Assembly (NCBI GenBank): GCA_019752635.1
Contig: JAIELX010000053.1
Coordinates: forward strand, 87,156 to 151,155
DNA: 64,000 bases
Source of the DNA: Candidatus Obscuribacterales bacterium
GTDB lineage: Bacteria > Cyanobacteriota > Vampirovibrionia > Obscuribacterales > Obscuribacteraceae
Direction: 5' to 3'
Part shown: in pieces, positions 35,552-45,300 of the stretch
Layout of the letters: each line of letters starts with the position of its first letter
Position numbering within the stretch: position 1 is the stretch's first letter
The notes under the pieces: generated by a model
Seen by the model: only the letters and a program-made list of their open reading frames with translations
Told to the model about the DNA's origin: nothing
Databases searched by the model: none
Translations under genes and position numbers: made by a program

Positions 35552-36824
35552 GGCGCGCCTCGTAGATCGGCATACAAGCGGCAAGATTTTCGAGAAACTC
35601 GCAAGAGGATATTTCATTCAACGCTGCGGTCATGTCACCACTCTTGCCCGTGTGCGTAATGATGATAATGCTGGCGTTCTTTTCGGTCTCCGAGACCGGT
35701 CGCTGAACAATACTGCTAATGCTGAGATTGTGCCTGCCGAAGATGGTGCCAATTTGGCCGATTACACCGGGGTGATCGCGCACCACCATACGAAGGTAGT
35801 ACGGGCACTGCCAATCACCTTCGGCGGCAAGCTCAGCCCATCCGTCTTCAATTTCAGCCTGGAAGTAGCTTGCAAAATCAGGAAGCTGGAGTGCGGTCGA
35901 CAGATTAACCACGTCGCCTACAACCGCGGAAGCGGTTGGCATTTCCCCGGCACCGGGACCAATCATCATAATTTGTCCGACGGCATCACCGTGCACGACG
36001 ATGCCATTATTCGATCCGGATACCGCTGCCAGCGGATGAGTCAGCGGCACGAGCGTGGGCTCAACCCGCACGCAAAGCCCGTTGCCTTGATTCACTGCCT
36101 TGCCGAGCAACTTAATGCGGTAGCCGAATTCGTTCGCCGTTTTGAAGTCTTTCGGGTCGACCTTCGTGATACCGCTGCGGGCAATATTGTCAGTTCGCGC
36201 GAATCGTCCAAATCCCAAGGCGGTCAAGATCGACAGCTTGTAGGCTACATCGTACCCTTCAATGTCCGCAGTGGGGTCGGCTTCGGCAAAACCCAAATCC
36301 TGAGCTTTCTTCAGCGCATCAGCAAACGCCTCACCTCTGTCTTCCATAGAGGACAAAATGAAGTTGGTGGTGCCGTTCAAAATCCCGCACAGAGACGAAA
36401 TCTTGTTCGCTTCCAAACCTTTGTGCATAGTGGCGATTAACGGAATACCGCCTGCCACCGAGGCTTCGAAGCAAATTGCTACTCCTCGCTTGCGCGCAAG
36501 AGCAAACAAGTCCGGTCCGTGCTTGGCCAACAATTCCTTGTTGGCGGTGACTATGTGCTTGCGGCGTTCGATGGCGCGAGTAATTAGTTCAAGCGCCGGT
36601 TGTTCGCCGCCCATAACCTCGATGACAACTTCAATCTCAGGATCGTCGACCACAGCAAACGGGTCATCGGTTACGGCGCATGGCGCGGCGACGCGGCGTT
36701 CTTTGGATGTATCGCGGACTGCGACTTTCTTCAGTACAAGCGATTGATATCGATCAGATAACAATCTGACAACGCCGGTACCTACAGTACCGAACCCCAA
36801 CATGCCAAGGACAACTCGCGCCAT
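35544..36824 (-). CDS. hom: Homoserine dehydrogenase
   Basis: This 426-residue enzyme reduces aspartate semialdehyde to homoserine. It has the N-terminal dinucleotide-binding loop GFGTVGTGV, TANKELLAKHG, the substrate-site stretch GILNGTTNFILSSM, and DPTADIEGYDVAYKL. A C-terminal ACT domain (about residues 345-426, YYLRMVVRDHPGVIGQIGTIF) should mediate feedback control by threonine. It is the first gene of the hom-thrC-thrB-lysC operon. AAGGAAG lies about 10 bases before the ATG, and a TATAAT on the same strand lies about 120 bases upstream. Confidence 0.95.
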   Translation of the reverse strand: MARVVLGMLGFGTVGTGVVRLLSDRYQSLVLKKVAVRDTSKERRVAAPCAVTDDPFAVVDDPEIEVVIEVMGGEQPALELITRAIERRKHIVTANKELLAKHGPDLFALARKRGVAICFEASVAGGIPLIATMHKGLEANKISSLCGILNGTTNFILSSMEDRGEAFADALKKAQDLGFAEADPTADIEGYDVAYKLSILTALGFGRFARTDNIARSGITKVDPKDFKTANEFGYRIKLLGKAVNQGNGLCVRVEPTLVPLTHPLAAVSGSNNGIVVHGDAVGQIMMIGPGAGEMPTASAVVGDVVNLSTALQLPDFASYFQAEIEDGWAELAAEGDWQCPYYLRMVVRDHPGVIGQIGTIFGRHNLSISSIVQRPVSETEKNASIIIITHTGKSGDMTAALNEISSCEFLENLAACMPIYEARHA

Positions 36825-37152
36825 GATTTGCTAACTTCCTTTGTATCGATCAGTCTCGATTCGGATTTTTGAACGTACAAAAACCATTGCGCCCAAAGTT
36901 GCAATAGCCTTGTCCACCCTGCGGCCATCGAAGTGGGATCAGATTATAGCGCTGCGTGCCCGTATAGTTTCGTCGAAAGGACCTTGATATCTCGGAAGGC
37001 GAGCGAAATCCGCAAAAGTGTGTTAGTTTTCTTATGTGGAGTGGAATAAAGACGGCATGCGCGTCTCGACGGTTTTAAGTTGACATGCGAGCGGTTCTAA
37101 ACCATTCTGTAATTGTTCACGCAGCGCTTTACTACGCCAACCACAGGTAATA
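36825..37152. other. Divergent promoter region between hom and the next gene
   Basis: No gene is supported here. On the minus strand a TATAAT lies at 36943-36948 (see its own entry). On the plus strand TTGACA at 37080-37085 is followed 17 bases later by a weak CATTCT, a possible promoter for the gene at 37153. A short minus-strand frame of 18 codons ends just before hom, but it is not rich in Thr or Ile codons, so an attenuator is not supported. Confidence 0.4.
36943..36948 (-). promoter_or_regulatory. Possible -10 box for the hom-thrC-thrB-lysC operon
   Basis: The minus strand reads TATAAT, a perfect -10 hexamer, about 120 bases before the hom start codon. The hexamer 17 bases upstream is GAAACT, a poor -35, so the promoter may need an activator or may be spurious. 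Confidence 0.35.
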
Positions 37153-38733
37153 ATGAAGTTGTTTGCCCGGCATCTAGCTCTTCTCGCAGCGCTTTCACAA
37201 CTCGCAATGCCGGTATCCATTGCGGCCGGCGAAACAATAGGCATAGGGGTCGTTGGCCCCGTACCAAGTTCGCCTGTACGAGCGGGAATTCCAACAGCTC
37301 GCAAGAAGCAAGTCCGGTTAACATCCAAGGCGGGGCGCAAAAGAGCCCCCGCAAAGAAAGCTCCTGCCAAAAAAGTATCTAAGAACGCGGCAGCAGCCGC
37401 AAAGAAAGCGGCAAAACCGCTTCGTCCGCCTCAGCAAGAGCTGGGCAACATGGCCAAGCTGACATTGGCACCGGGCGTGGTGCTAAAGAGGCACCGCGGT
37501 GCTCTTAACATCAATATTCTTGACGTAGACCTCAAACAAGCGGACCTGGAAGTCAAACCAGTTCTTGCCAGTGATACTTTCAATCGTCTCGACGAAGTGC
37601 GCGACCAGGCCGCGAAAGTTCACGCCATTGCAGCGATCAATGCCAACTACTTCAAAAAAGACGGCACTCCGCTTGGAACCCTGATCATGGATGGTGAATG
37701 GGTGTCAGGACCGATTTTCAATCGTATCTCCATGGGTATCACCGCCAATGGTGACGTCTTCATCGATACGCCGAACTTGCATGGCACGCTGGAAACGTCA
37801 AACCCCGAAATTCCTTCTATATGGGTTAATAACATCAACCAGCCCCGGCGCAGGGGCGACCACCTCATAATGTACAGCCGTAGATGGGGTGGCTCCGTAA
37901 CCTTACCGGCTGGAGGCACACTGGTAGCAGTAGACGCCAGCGGTCGCGTCACGAGCAAATCATCCAAGAGTATCGGCGTGCCATATGGCGGCTTTGTCCT
38001 CAGCGATGCTCACAAGAGCGACATCGCAAAACTGGACGTCGGCGAGTACGTCAATTTGAACTGGCAAGCCAGACCGGAACGCTGGAGCAGCGTAGTTCAC
38101 GCCATCAGCGGCGGTCCATGCCTGATTCGCAACGGCAAGCTATTCGTGGATCTGAAGGGCGAGCATTTCCGCAAGAACTGGACAAGTAGCACCATTCACG
38201 CCAGAACCGCAGCAGGCGTTACGCGCGATAAACATCTGATTTTAGTTACGGTAGAAGGTCCGCACACTCTGTGGGACGTTGCAAAGCTGTTCAAAGAGCT
38301 CAACTGCGTTGACGCAATGAACCTTGACGGCGGCGGTTCTACCACCATGGTGGTGCAGGGCGACATTCTGACTCGCAATGCCAATCACGCACAACGACGA
38401 GTCGCGGCGACCCTAGCGGTAGTGCCGCGCAGCGCCAGCTCATCTACTGCGCTGAACCGCAAGCCTCTCGTCAACCCTGAAACCAATTTGACTGATTTGA
38501 GCTCAACAAGCGCACCGGTGGCCGAAGCACCACTTCTAGCAGACCCGGCAGCAAATGCACTGACCGATAAAAACCTCAAGAATTGCACGGAGATTGTTCA
38601 GACCCCCGGCTTAGAGCCTGACATTATTCAGCAACATACGGCAGCATCAGTACAATCCATTTTGGAGGAGACTCCTGCGCCGAAATCGCGCAAGAAGAAG
38701 TTCCGGAATTGGATGAAAAACTTCCTTCCATAA
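37153..38733 (+). CDS. Exported phosphodiester glycosidase (NAGPA) family protein
   Basis: The 526-residue product has a signal peptide (residues about 1-25), then a tract of about 45 residues rich in Lys and Ala (about 48-93, repeated AKK/PAKK) like histone H1 tails, and a NAGPA domain from about 110 to 430. Hallmarks are AAINANYFKKDGTPLG, AISGGPCLIRNG, HARTAAGV and NLDGGGSTTMV; the last is the family signature. Family members cleave phosphodiester-linked sugars; bacterial relatives act on envelope glycans. A Ser/Pro/Ala-rich tail ends in a strongly basic KSRKKKFRNWMKNF. The basic N-terminal tract could bind acidic polymers such as wall polysaccharide or polyphosphate; this is inference. AGGTAAT precedes ATG 37153. 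Confidence 0.85.
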   Translation: MKLFARHLALLAALSQLAMPVSIAAGETIGIGVVGPVPSSPVRAGIPTARKKQVRLTSKAGRKRAPAKKAPAKKVSKNAAAAAKKAAKPLRPPQQELGNMAKLTLAPGVVLKRHRGALNINILDVDLKQADLEVKPVLASDTFNRLDEVRDQAAKVHAIAAINANYFKKDGTPLGTLIMDGEWVSGPIFNRISMGITANGDVFIDTPNLHGTLETSNPEIPSIWVNNINQPRRRGDHLIMYSRRWGGSVTLPAGGTLVAVDASGRVTSKSSKSIGVPYGGFVLSDAHKSDIAKLDVGEYVNLNWQARPERWSSVVHAISGGPCLIRNGKLFVDLKGEHFRKNWTSSTIHARTAAGVTRDKHLILVTVEGPHTLWDVAKLFKELNCVDAMNLDGGGSTTMVVQGDILTRNANHAQRRVAATLAVVPRSASSSTALNRKPLVNPETNLTDLSSTSAPVAEAPLLADPAANALTDKNLKNCTEIVQTPGLEPDIIQQHTAASVQSILEETPAPKSRKKKFRNWMKNFLP

Positions 38734-38980
38734 TCTCTGCTAGCTCCGTTTCTTGATTGTGGACGACTCCGAACTGCCGTGGTGAGGAGGTTCGAAGTCT
38801 CAATGCCTGAAGATTCTGACGGGATTAGCTGACAACTGAGGACTCGCGCAATGACAGCCGCCCTGCCAGTGCATGCAATTTCTATCGGCAAAGACCGGGC
38901 TGAACAAAACATAGCTTGGGGCAAGGGCGCACTTCCTCATATAATTTGACGGCAGATATCCTCAAGAACCTGGAGTTCTC

Positions 38981-39940
38981 ATGACTGACACATACGCCGT
39001 AGGGATCGATTTTGGCGGTACGAAAATTCTTGCAGGTGTTGTGGAGCTAACCACCGGTCGATTGGTCGGGACATGTAAGAAAAAAACGCGTACTCCTGGA
39101 GACACACTGGACGTAGCGAAGCGTCTATCCTCAGTTGTCGAAGAGGCGCTTGCGGCTGCCGGTTTGAACAAGAAACAGTTGACCGCTATTGGAGTCGGCG
39201 CGGCTGGAATGGTCAATAGAGAACGCGGAGTGTTGCTCAATGCGGTCAATCTGGGACTGACCGAGATACCGATTACAGAACCGCTTTCGCGAGAGTTCGG
39301 CGTTCCGGCCAGACTAGGAAATGATGTTGAAGTTGCGACTATCGGAGAAATGAGATTCGGTGCAGGAAAAGGCTGCGACAACTTCATTTGCATTTTCGTT
39401 GGCACAGGTATCGGCTCGGGAATTGTAATTAACAACGTCATCTTGAAGGGCGCAGCGGGCACCGCCGGTGAGATTGGGCACACAGTACTTCATCCCAATG
39501 GTCGCATCTGTGGATGCGGCGCGCACGGCTGTCTGGAAGCGTACGCATCGCGTACGGCAATCGCAAAATTTGTCGCCAGTGAGGTTGCCAGAGGACAAGA
39601 ATCGGTAGTGCGCGACAAGATTGATCCGACCAAGGGAATCTTGCGCTCTAAAGCAATTTCGCAAGCACTGGAATCTGCAGATCCGTTGGTCACGCGCGCA
39701 GTAACGGAAGCAGCTCGATCGCTTGGAGTGGGACTGGCGTCTGTAATCAACCTGCTTAACCCCGGGAAAATCATCCTCGGTGGCGGACTGGTAGAAGCAA
39801 GCGAGCTCTATTTCCGCATCGCTTCAGAAGAAGCGCTTAGCAAAGGTCTGGCGATTGCGGTAAAGAAAACGGAAATCGTCAGATCCGGGCTGGGCGACTA
39901 CGCCGGCATCATTGGCGCCGCTCGCCTCGCCTCGATGTAA
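38981..39940 (+). CDS. ROK family sugar kinase (probable glucokinase)
   Basis: This 319-residue cytoplasmic kinase opens with the phosphate-binding IDFGGTKILAGV and contains GVGAAGMVNRERGVL, LGNDVEVATIGE (with the catalytic Asp), GTGIGSGIVINN, and the ROK zinc motif GEIGHTVLHPNGRICGCG followed by CLEAYAS. ROK kinases phosphorylate glucose or related sugars. The absence of an N-terminal helix-turn-helix separates it from ROK repressors. The pattern is close to glucokinases, but N-acetylglucosamine or mannose kinases of the same family cannot be excluded. TGGAG lies 7 bases before the ATG. It is followed by a terminator about 190 bases downstream. Confidence 0.9.
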   Translation: MTDTYAVGIDFGGTKILAGVVELTTGRLVGTCKKKTRTPGDTLDVAKRLSSVVEEALAAAGLNKKQLTAIGVGAAGMVNRERGVLLNAVNLGLTEIPITEPLSREFGVPARLGNDVEVATIGEMRFGAGKGCDNFICIFVGTGIGSGIVINNVILKGAAGTAGEIGHTVLHPNGRICGCGAHGCLEAYASRTAIAKFVASEVARGQESVVRDKIDPTKGILRSKAISQALESADPLVTRAVTEAARSLGVGLASVINLLNPGKIILGGGLVEASELYFRIASEEALSKGLAIAVKKTEIVRSGLGDYAGIIGAARLASM

Positions 39941-40259
39941 TTGTTCAGAGCGAAGCCACTGTCTTTTCCATACTGGAGCTATTAGCTTCGAATCCAGAGC
40001 GTGTCTTCAGTGTGGGGAGTCAATACTCGATAAAGTCTGGTCCACCGAAAATGATAGCTCGATCTGGGCTGTAAGAACTCACGTGGCACGAAAATCTCGG
40101 TGATCGATGAGAGACGAGGATTCGCCTTGTGGGTTGAAACGCCTTTCAGCCCACAGTTTTCTGGACTGTTTCTATTGAGCCCGCGCGTATAAATCGAAAC
40201 GCCCGGGAAGTCCACCATATCGTTCCCCCCGATGTTCGCTTAAGATTAGAAGCACTTTA
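39941..40259. other. Intergenic interval with terminator
   Basis: No gene is supported. Short frames on both strands here look like chance. A hairpin with a T-rich tail lies at 40129-40160. No promoter with good spacing is visible before the gene at 40260. Confidence 0.45.
40129..40160 (+). terminator. Likely rho-independent terminator after the ROK kinase
   Basis: GTGGGTTGAAA and TTTCAGCCCAC pair over 11 bp (one G-T pair) around the loop CGCC, followed by AGTTTT. It lies about 190 bases after the ROK stop codon. Confidence 0.65.
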
Positions 40260-42239
40260 GTGAGCAATTGCATGGGTGCGTTGGAAAATCACAACAACCA
40301 GGGCGAAAAGAAAGTCAACCAGCCAACTTTGTTGAGCGGGGAACAGAAGCTTACTTTCAGCTCTCTGCTTGCTCCCGCAGGCTCTGCGACTTCCGGCTCT
40401 GATTCAATTACGCTTGACGAGCACCTGGCTCAACGAGACAAAATCGATCGCAATTTGAGCTATCTGGAACTGCTTTCAAATAGTGCATATCGGTTGATTT
40501 CACGTGATACTCGTCGGGCCGATTTCGACAAGTATCGAGAGAACGCGGATCAAGCCGGAATGACGAGAACGATGCAGGCCGATCGGGAACAGATTATTCT
40601 TGAGAAAGAGGTAGCAGGTTACTCTTGCGGCGCTCTTAAAACGATGTTCTTATTCCTTCAAGGGCGCAAAGCACTAACCGGCTTTGTTCTGGTGAACGTT
40701 GCCGATTCAGCCCGCCCCTTAGACGGCCTTGGTCTTCAGACATTCGACGCAGCTTGCGGCACGGTGAAAGCGCTGTCTCTGAAGTACGCGTTCAAGAAGT
40801 TGGGCGACTGGGAGGCCGGTCCGGTATTGAAGGGCATGGCTTTGGGGACTTCATCGCGTGCAATTGAAACGGCCTTTTCACGCCAAAACTACTACAATCT
40901 CAAGACCGACGAATTGGAAATCGGAGCCGGCGTTACTCGCATCGCCACCAATAGTGTACAGCCGAAGGCGCTTTTGGCTGATGCCATAATTTTTGGAACC
41001 TCTCATATGATGCTCAGTCGACTGGATCCCGCAATAATGGGCAACCGTTTGTATTCAACGATGGCCACGGGCGGTGTATTTGGAATGACCAGCGGAGCGC
41101 TGGAGGAAATTGGCAGGAGTAAGAGACTTGGAATACCGGTCGATCCCCTGCAAGTCCTGAAGCGAAGTGCAATCAGCGGATTGCTGGACTCGGTCGCCGC
41201 GGCGCCGGCAGGATTCCAAGGTCGATCTCTTCAAGTGAAACAGGCACGAGAAGCCCTGGAACTAGAACGACGAACCGCTAGCGCTTCGGAACCAGGACGA
41301 ATTGAAGGAACGGTGGTTCAGGTCGCCCCTCCAGCTGAAGGTGTGTCACTGACGGCTAACCGTCCCTTCGTCTATGAAGGTCGCATTTACGGGTCAGTGG
41401 AAGCGTTCTGCCAGAGCTTGAAGTTTGCCGATCCGCTTCGCCGAATTGAAGTTGCATCACTGCATGGCTTGCAAGCGGAAGCCGTTGGAAAAGACGTAAA
41501 ACCGTCCACTTTTGAGTTCAACGGCAGACAATATGAGTATGGTGGCAGTGCCCATCAAGCATTGGTAAAAGATGCCATCCGAGCAGCACTTCAGCAAAGT
41601 CCGGAGTTGGCGCGAACACTCTCGCAGACTCAGCCGATTGCCGAGGGCGGCTCAGATCGTCGACAAGGAGGACTACCAGAAAGAGACATCAGACGCATTT
41701 TGAGTGAGTTGAAGCAGGAAATGAATCCGGATAAGCCAAAACAAGAAGCCCGAGTCGAATCGGTGCTGCCTCCTGCGCGCCTGGAAGCAGCCAAACCCGT
41801 GTCCGAGGTTCTTCGAAATATCATGGAACCGGAAGTCCTTGAGCGACACAACATAGAAGCATATGCAAAGGCTTTCGAGAATTTCGGCAGGCAGGCTACG
41901 GAGGTAGTTGGAGCAGGTTACGACTCAATATCATTACGTCTTACCGACGGTAATGTTCTCAAAATCTTTGTGCGAGAGCCAGGACCGACCATGGGTAGCC
42001 GCCCGTTTGATCTGCCGATACTGGAACGCGGTACTTTGCCTGCTGGAGGCCAGACCATCAACTACTTTGTGCAGCCTTTTGCCCAACCGGTCAGTCAAGG
42101 TCAATTCACTGGTTTCTTCGATTTGCTCAAGGGGCAAGGCTATGAATTCTGCGATCCACGGCCGAATCAGCTCGGGCTCCATAACGGCGAAGCCAGGTTG
42201 CTTGATTACTGGGCGGTACGAAAGATACGCCGCTGGTAA
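40260..42239 (+). CDS. Large protein with C-terminal kinase-like segment
   Basis: No family is certain for this 659-residue protein. Residues about 100-330 are alternately helical and hydrophobic, with a glycine-rich hairpin (about 268-320, GGVFGMTSGALEE then LKRSAISGLLDSV) resembling that of the other large unclassified proteins in the window. The last 120 residues resemble a minimal protein-kinase-like fold: DGNVLKIF with Lys568 as a possible ATP lysine, a catalytic-loop-like CDPRPNQLG with Asp632 and Asn636, and LLDYW with Asp649 as a possible metal-binding Asp. Whether it is an active kinase, a pseudokinase or a chance likeness is open. The start is uncertain between GTG 40260 and ATG 40272. 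It converges on the giant gene with 77 bases between stops. Confidence 0.75.
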   Translation: MSNCMGALENHNNQGEKKVNQPTLLSGEQKLTFSSLLAPAGSATSGSDSITLDEHLAQRDKIDRNLSYLELLSNSAYRLISRDTRRADFDKYRENADQAGMTRTMQADREQIILEKEVAGYSCGALKTMFLFLQGRKALTGFVLVNVADSARPLDGLGLQTFDAACGTVKALSLKYAFKKLGDWEAGPVLKGMALGTSSRAIETAFSRQNYYNLKTDELEIGAGVTRIATNSVQPKALLADAIIFGTSHMMLSRLDPAIMGNRLYSTMATGGVFGMTSGALEEIGRSKRLGIPVDPLQVLKRSAISGLLDSVAAAPAGFQGRSLQVKQAREALELERRTASASEPGRIEGTVVQVAPPAEGVSLTANRPFVYEGRIYGSVEAFCQSLKFADPLRRIEVASLHGLQAEAVGKDVKPSTFEFNGRQYEYGGSAHQALVKDAIRAALQQSPELARTLSQTQPIAEGGSDRRQGGLPERDIRRILSELKQEMNPDKPKQEARVESVLPPARLEAAKPVSEVLRNIMEPEVLERHNIEAYAKAFENFGRQATEVVGAGYDSISLRLTDGNVLKIFVREPGPTMGSRPFDLPILERGTLPAGGQTINYFVQPFAQPVSQGQFTGFFDLLKGQGYEFCDPRPNQLGLHNGEARLLDYWAVRKIRRW

Positions 42240-42316
42240 ATGGAAACGGAATGACGATCGTTGCGAACCAGGAGCGGCGAGGAGCCTGCGCAGTGCGCCC
42301 GGCGACAAGGTACGGA

Positions 42317-45300
42317 TTACAGCGGCGGCGAGTAGCCGAAACCGTCGCGATAACGAGCCGGCAACCCGAGCGGCCCCGGGTGAAGGGCGCCCTGTGGTCC
42401 TCGTCCGAAACCTTCAACAAAGGCCTGAATGAATCGCACATTATTGTTCGGTCCGCCATAAGGAGTGACGATAGTCGTTTCCACGCTTGACGAACTCCAT
42501 GCCGCACCGCCGCCGATTCTGCCCAATCTGGGCTCGAAGCCGACATCAAGCCCGGTCGCGCGTCCATAGGTGGGCGAATCGAAGGAGTGATAAGTATTTG
42601 CAGACAGCAATCTGACTCCGAGCCTGCGCATAGGTTCAAATCTTGAATCGTTGTTTTGCGGATGCCACGGATTGGTTTGTGCATCCAATCCAACGTCGTA
42701 CTTGCCCAAAGATCCAACTACAACGTCCTTTATAACGGGTTTGCCTTCAAGGGTGAGTCCTCTGAAAGTGTTCTGCTGAGCATCGGAGATTAGTCTGGCC
42801 GTTTGAGTACCGCTATTGACGTAGTCATCAATGTACGCCAAAGTGCTGCCCTCCAGGAGCCTCAGGAGTGCTATATCGTCTTTGCCCAACGTCTGCCCTT
42901 TCTTCAAATTTGCGATTCTGTCCCGCAGGGCGTTTAGCTCGTGAATTGAAATGAAGTTCTCCTTGCCCAATCCGTTTGTCTGTGCGTACAGATGATTGAC
43001 CAGATATTGACTGCCGTTAGGCTCAAGACCGGTGACAATAAGGACATTCTTACCACCGTTACGAGCGACGATTTGCTGGTGCAAGTCTCTCGATTGCTGC
43101 ATCATCGTCGCGTAGGAGTTGTAAATGACACCATCGCGTAAGATGCGACCAGCTGCTTCCCGGTTATTGGCACCCATGAGAGCAAGGAAGCTTTCCACTC
43201 GTTGCGGCGTTGTAAGTGATTGGTTGATGTGACTGAACAATGCGTCCTGTCCTGCTAAAGTTGGATGCTGGTGAGTTGATCTGACCACATGAGCATCAGG
43301 ATGTTTGAGGCCGGTGACTTGGTCTTGAACATTGCCGAAGAGGACTTGCCTGATTGCGGCGGCTTCGGTTAGCGACGAATTCTGCGCCCTTAATTCGTTT
43401 ACTTGGTGTACGAGATCCCTTAACTTCCTTTGGGCGCCTTCTGGTCCACTGGCCCCTGTAGAAGCCAAATCAAAGACCGTCATCCCTTTGTTGAAACCGG
43501 GTACTTCGGCAACATGCAGGCGACCGACGTGACTCTTGAGCAATGCTCGTTGGTCGGGCGAGAATGAATTCAGGTCTCCAAGGACAATGGCATGAGAGAG
43601 GACTTTCGGTTCTTTCGCCAATTCCGCCATGCGGGCTTTCGAGACAACTTCAACTCGTACTTCAACCCCGGAGTTTCGCAGCATTAAATGCGCCAGACTG
43701 TTAGCGGGGTCCACTCCGTCCGGAACAAGAATCGTCCAAACTGGCTTACCCTTATCGTTCTTGGGCAGGTCTGCCTCTGGAATCGCCTTTTGCAGTTGAT
43801 CGCCAATGCTGGCGATGTGATCATTTAGTCCGTGAGTTGTAAGGTTCTCACCGGCCAGTCGCATAAGCTCCAGCGCTATGTTGCGATCCGCGGACTCTGT
43901 GAATTGAGCGAACAAACGGTCAAAGTTATTGCGAGCTATTGTATTGTCCGTGAAGAAGTTGGCGACCTGATCAGTTAAGGTGCCGCGAACGTCCTGCGCC
44001 AGTCTCTTGATTACATCGGCGATCTTCATGCGGCCGGCAACGGGCAACTCCGTTTGTGCACCTAGGAGTTGCATGAACCTATCCAAGTGGCTGCCTTTGA
44101 GAACAAGAGCGTCCGCTAGCATATTCTTGTCCAGAAGTCCGGCGCGCAAAGAGCTTTCAAGCAACTCCACATGTGGACTGCTCACCAGCCGATCGAAAGT
44201 TCGAGCATCCTTGATGTTGTCTCCTCTGAGCAGTTCCGATACTGCACTACGGGCAGTATCACCTAGCTCGACAAAGCGGCGCAGCGAGGCCGGGGTTAGC
44301 AGGTCCCGAGAGAGTCCTGACAGCAAGGCTTCGCGTTGAGGCGCCGGCAATTCGAGGAATTTGTTCACCGTCCGTTGTATCGCTTCGGTCCCCAGCGAAG
44401 TTGCACCTCTCATCAATTCATTGATGAGTCCGATTCCGGCGCTGCGGAGATTTGGTTCGGTGTGGGCGAGCACACCGCTTATCATTTCTCGGTAGGCGCG
44501 AATGTCGCTCTCCGAACGCGCATTGGAAGTCATTCTTTCCAATGGCAGCGGAATGTCTGCCGGCAATCCTCTCACCGCCTCCAAGAGTCTTGCCATTTCC
44601 CTGGCCTTGCCGGCTTCGGTGGCGGGCAACTCTCGCAATCGTTCAATCACACGAGCCAACTCACCGATTCTTTCCGTGTTGGGTTGAGCAGCACCAAGTT
44701 GCTCTCTCATCATCGTGGTCAGTTGCCGCCACTGCTCAACAGTCAGGTTACCAACGGTATCACCCGGCGCCTTGTTGGCAATCATGCTTTCAATTCGCCC
44801 AGTCATGTCGGTCGCCATGATTGTAGAAAGTTGTCGCTCGCCGACTGTTGCTTCTCTTTCCAAGCGAGCGCCGCTATACTGGTCCATCAAATAACTGTGT
44901 ATCTGGCGAATTGTACCCAGACGACTATTCATGTGTTCGATCAGCAGATTACGCAGCTCCGCGTGGTTCTGGAAGCCTTCTGCGTTCGTTCGCCACTCGT
45001 TCATCAAGCGTTCAATTCCAGGCGGAACCATCCCGTCGGGAAACAGTGCGCGCCTGAATCCCTCTCCGTTCTCCGACAGTTGCCTCATCAAGTAATTGAC
45101 CGCGTCAGCGGGGTTGTTGCTTTCAATCAATCGGTTCACTCGGCTCGTCAGTATTCGTTCTTGATTGCCTAAGACTGCAGACTGGACACCAATGTCGGAA
45201 TTGTAATTTTTCACTTCGCTGGCCAGTCGTTCAATACGCTGCGCACGCGCAGCCCCCGCTTCGCCTTGCCATGCCTCGCCCTGCCATGTGTTGCTCTTGT

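Noticed and set aside
36825..36940. Thr/Ile leader-peptide attenuator before hom
   Set aside because: The only short frame (18 codons, MVFVRSK...) is not enriched in Thr or Ile codons, and no competing hairpins with a T-run are seen.
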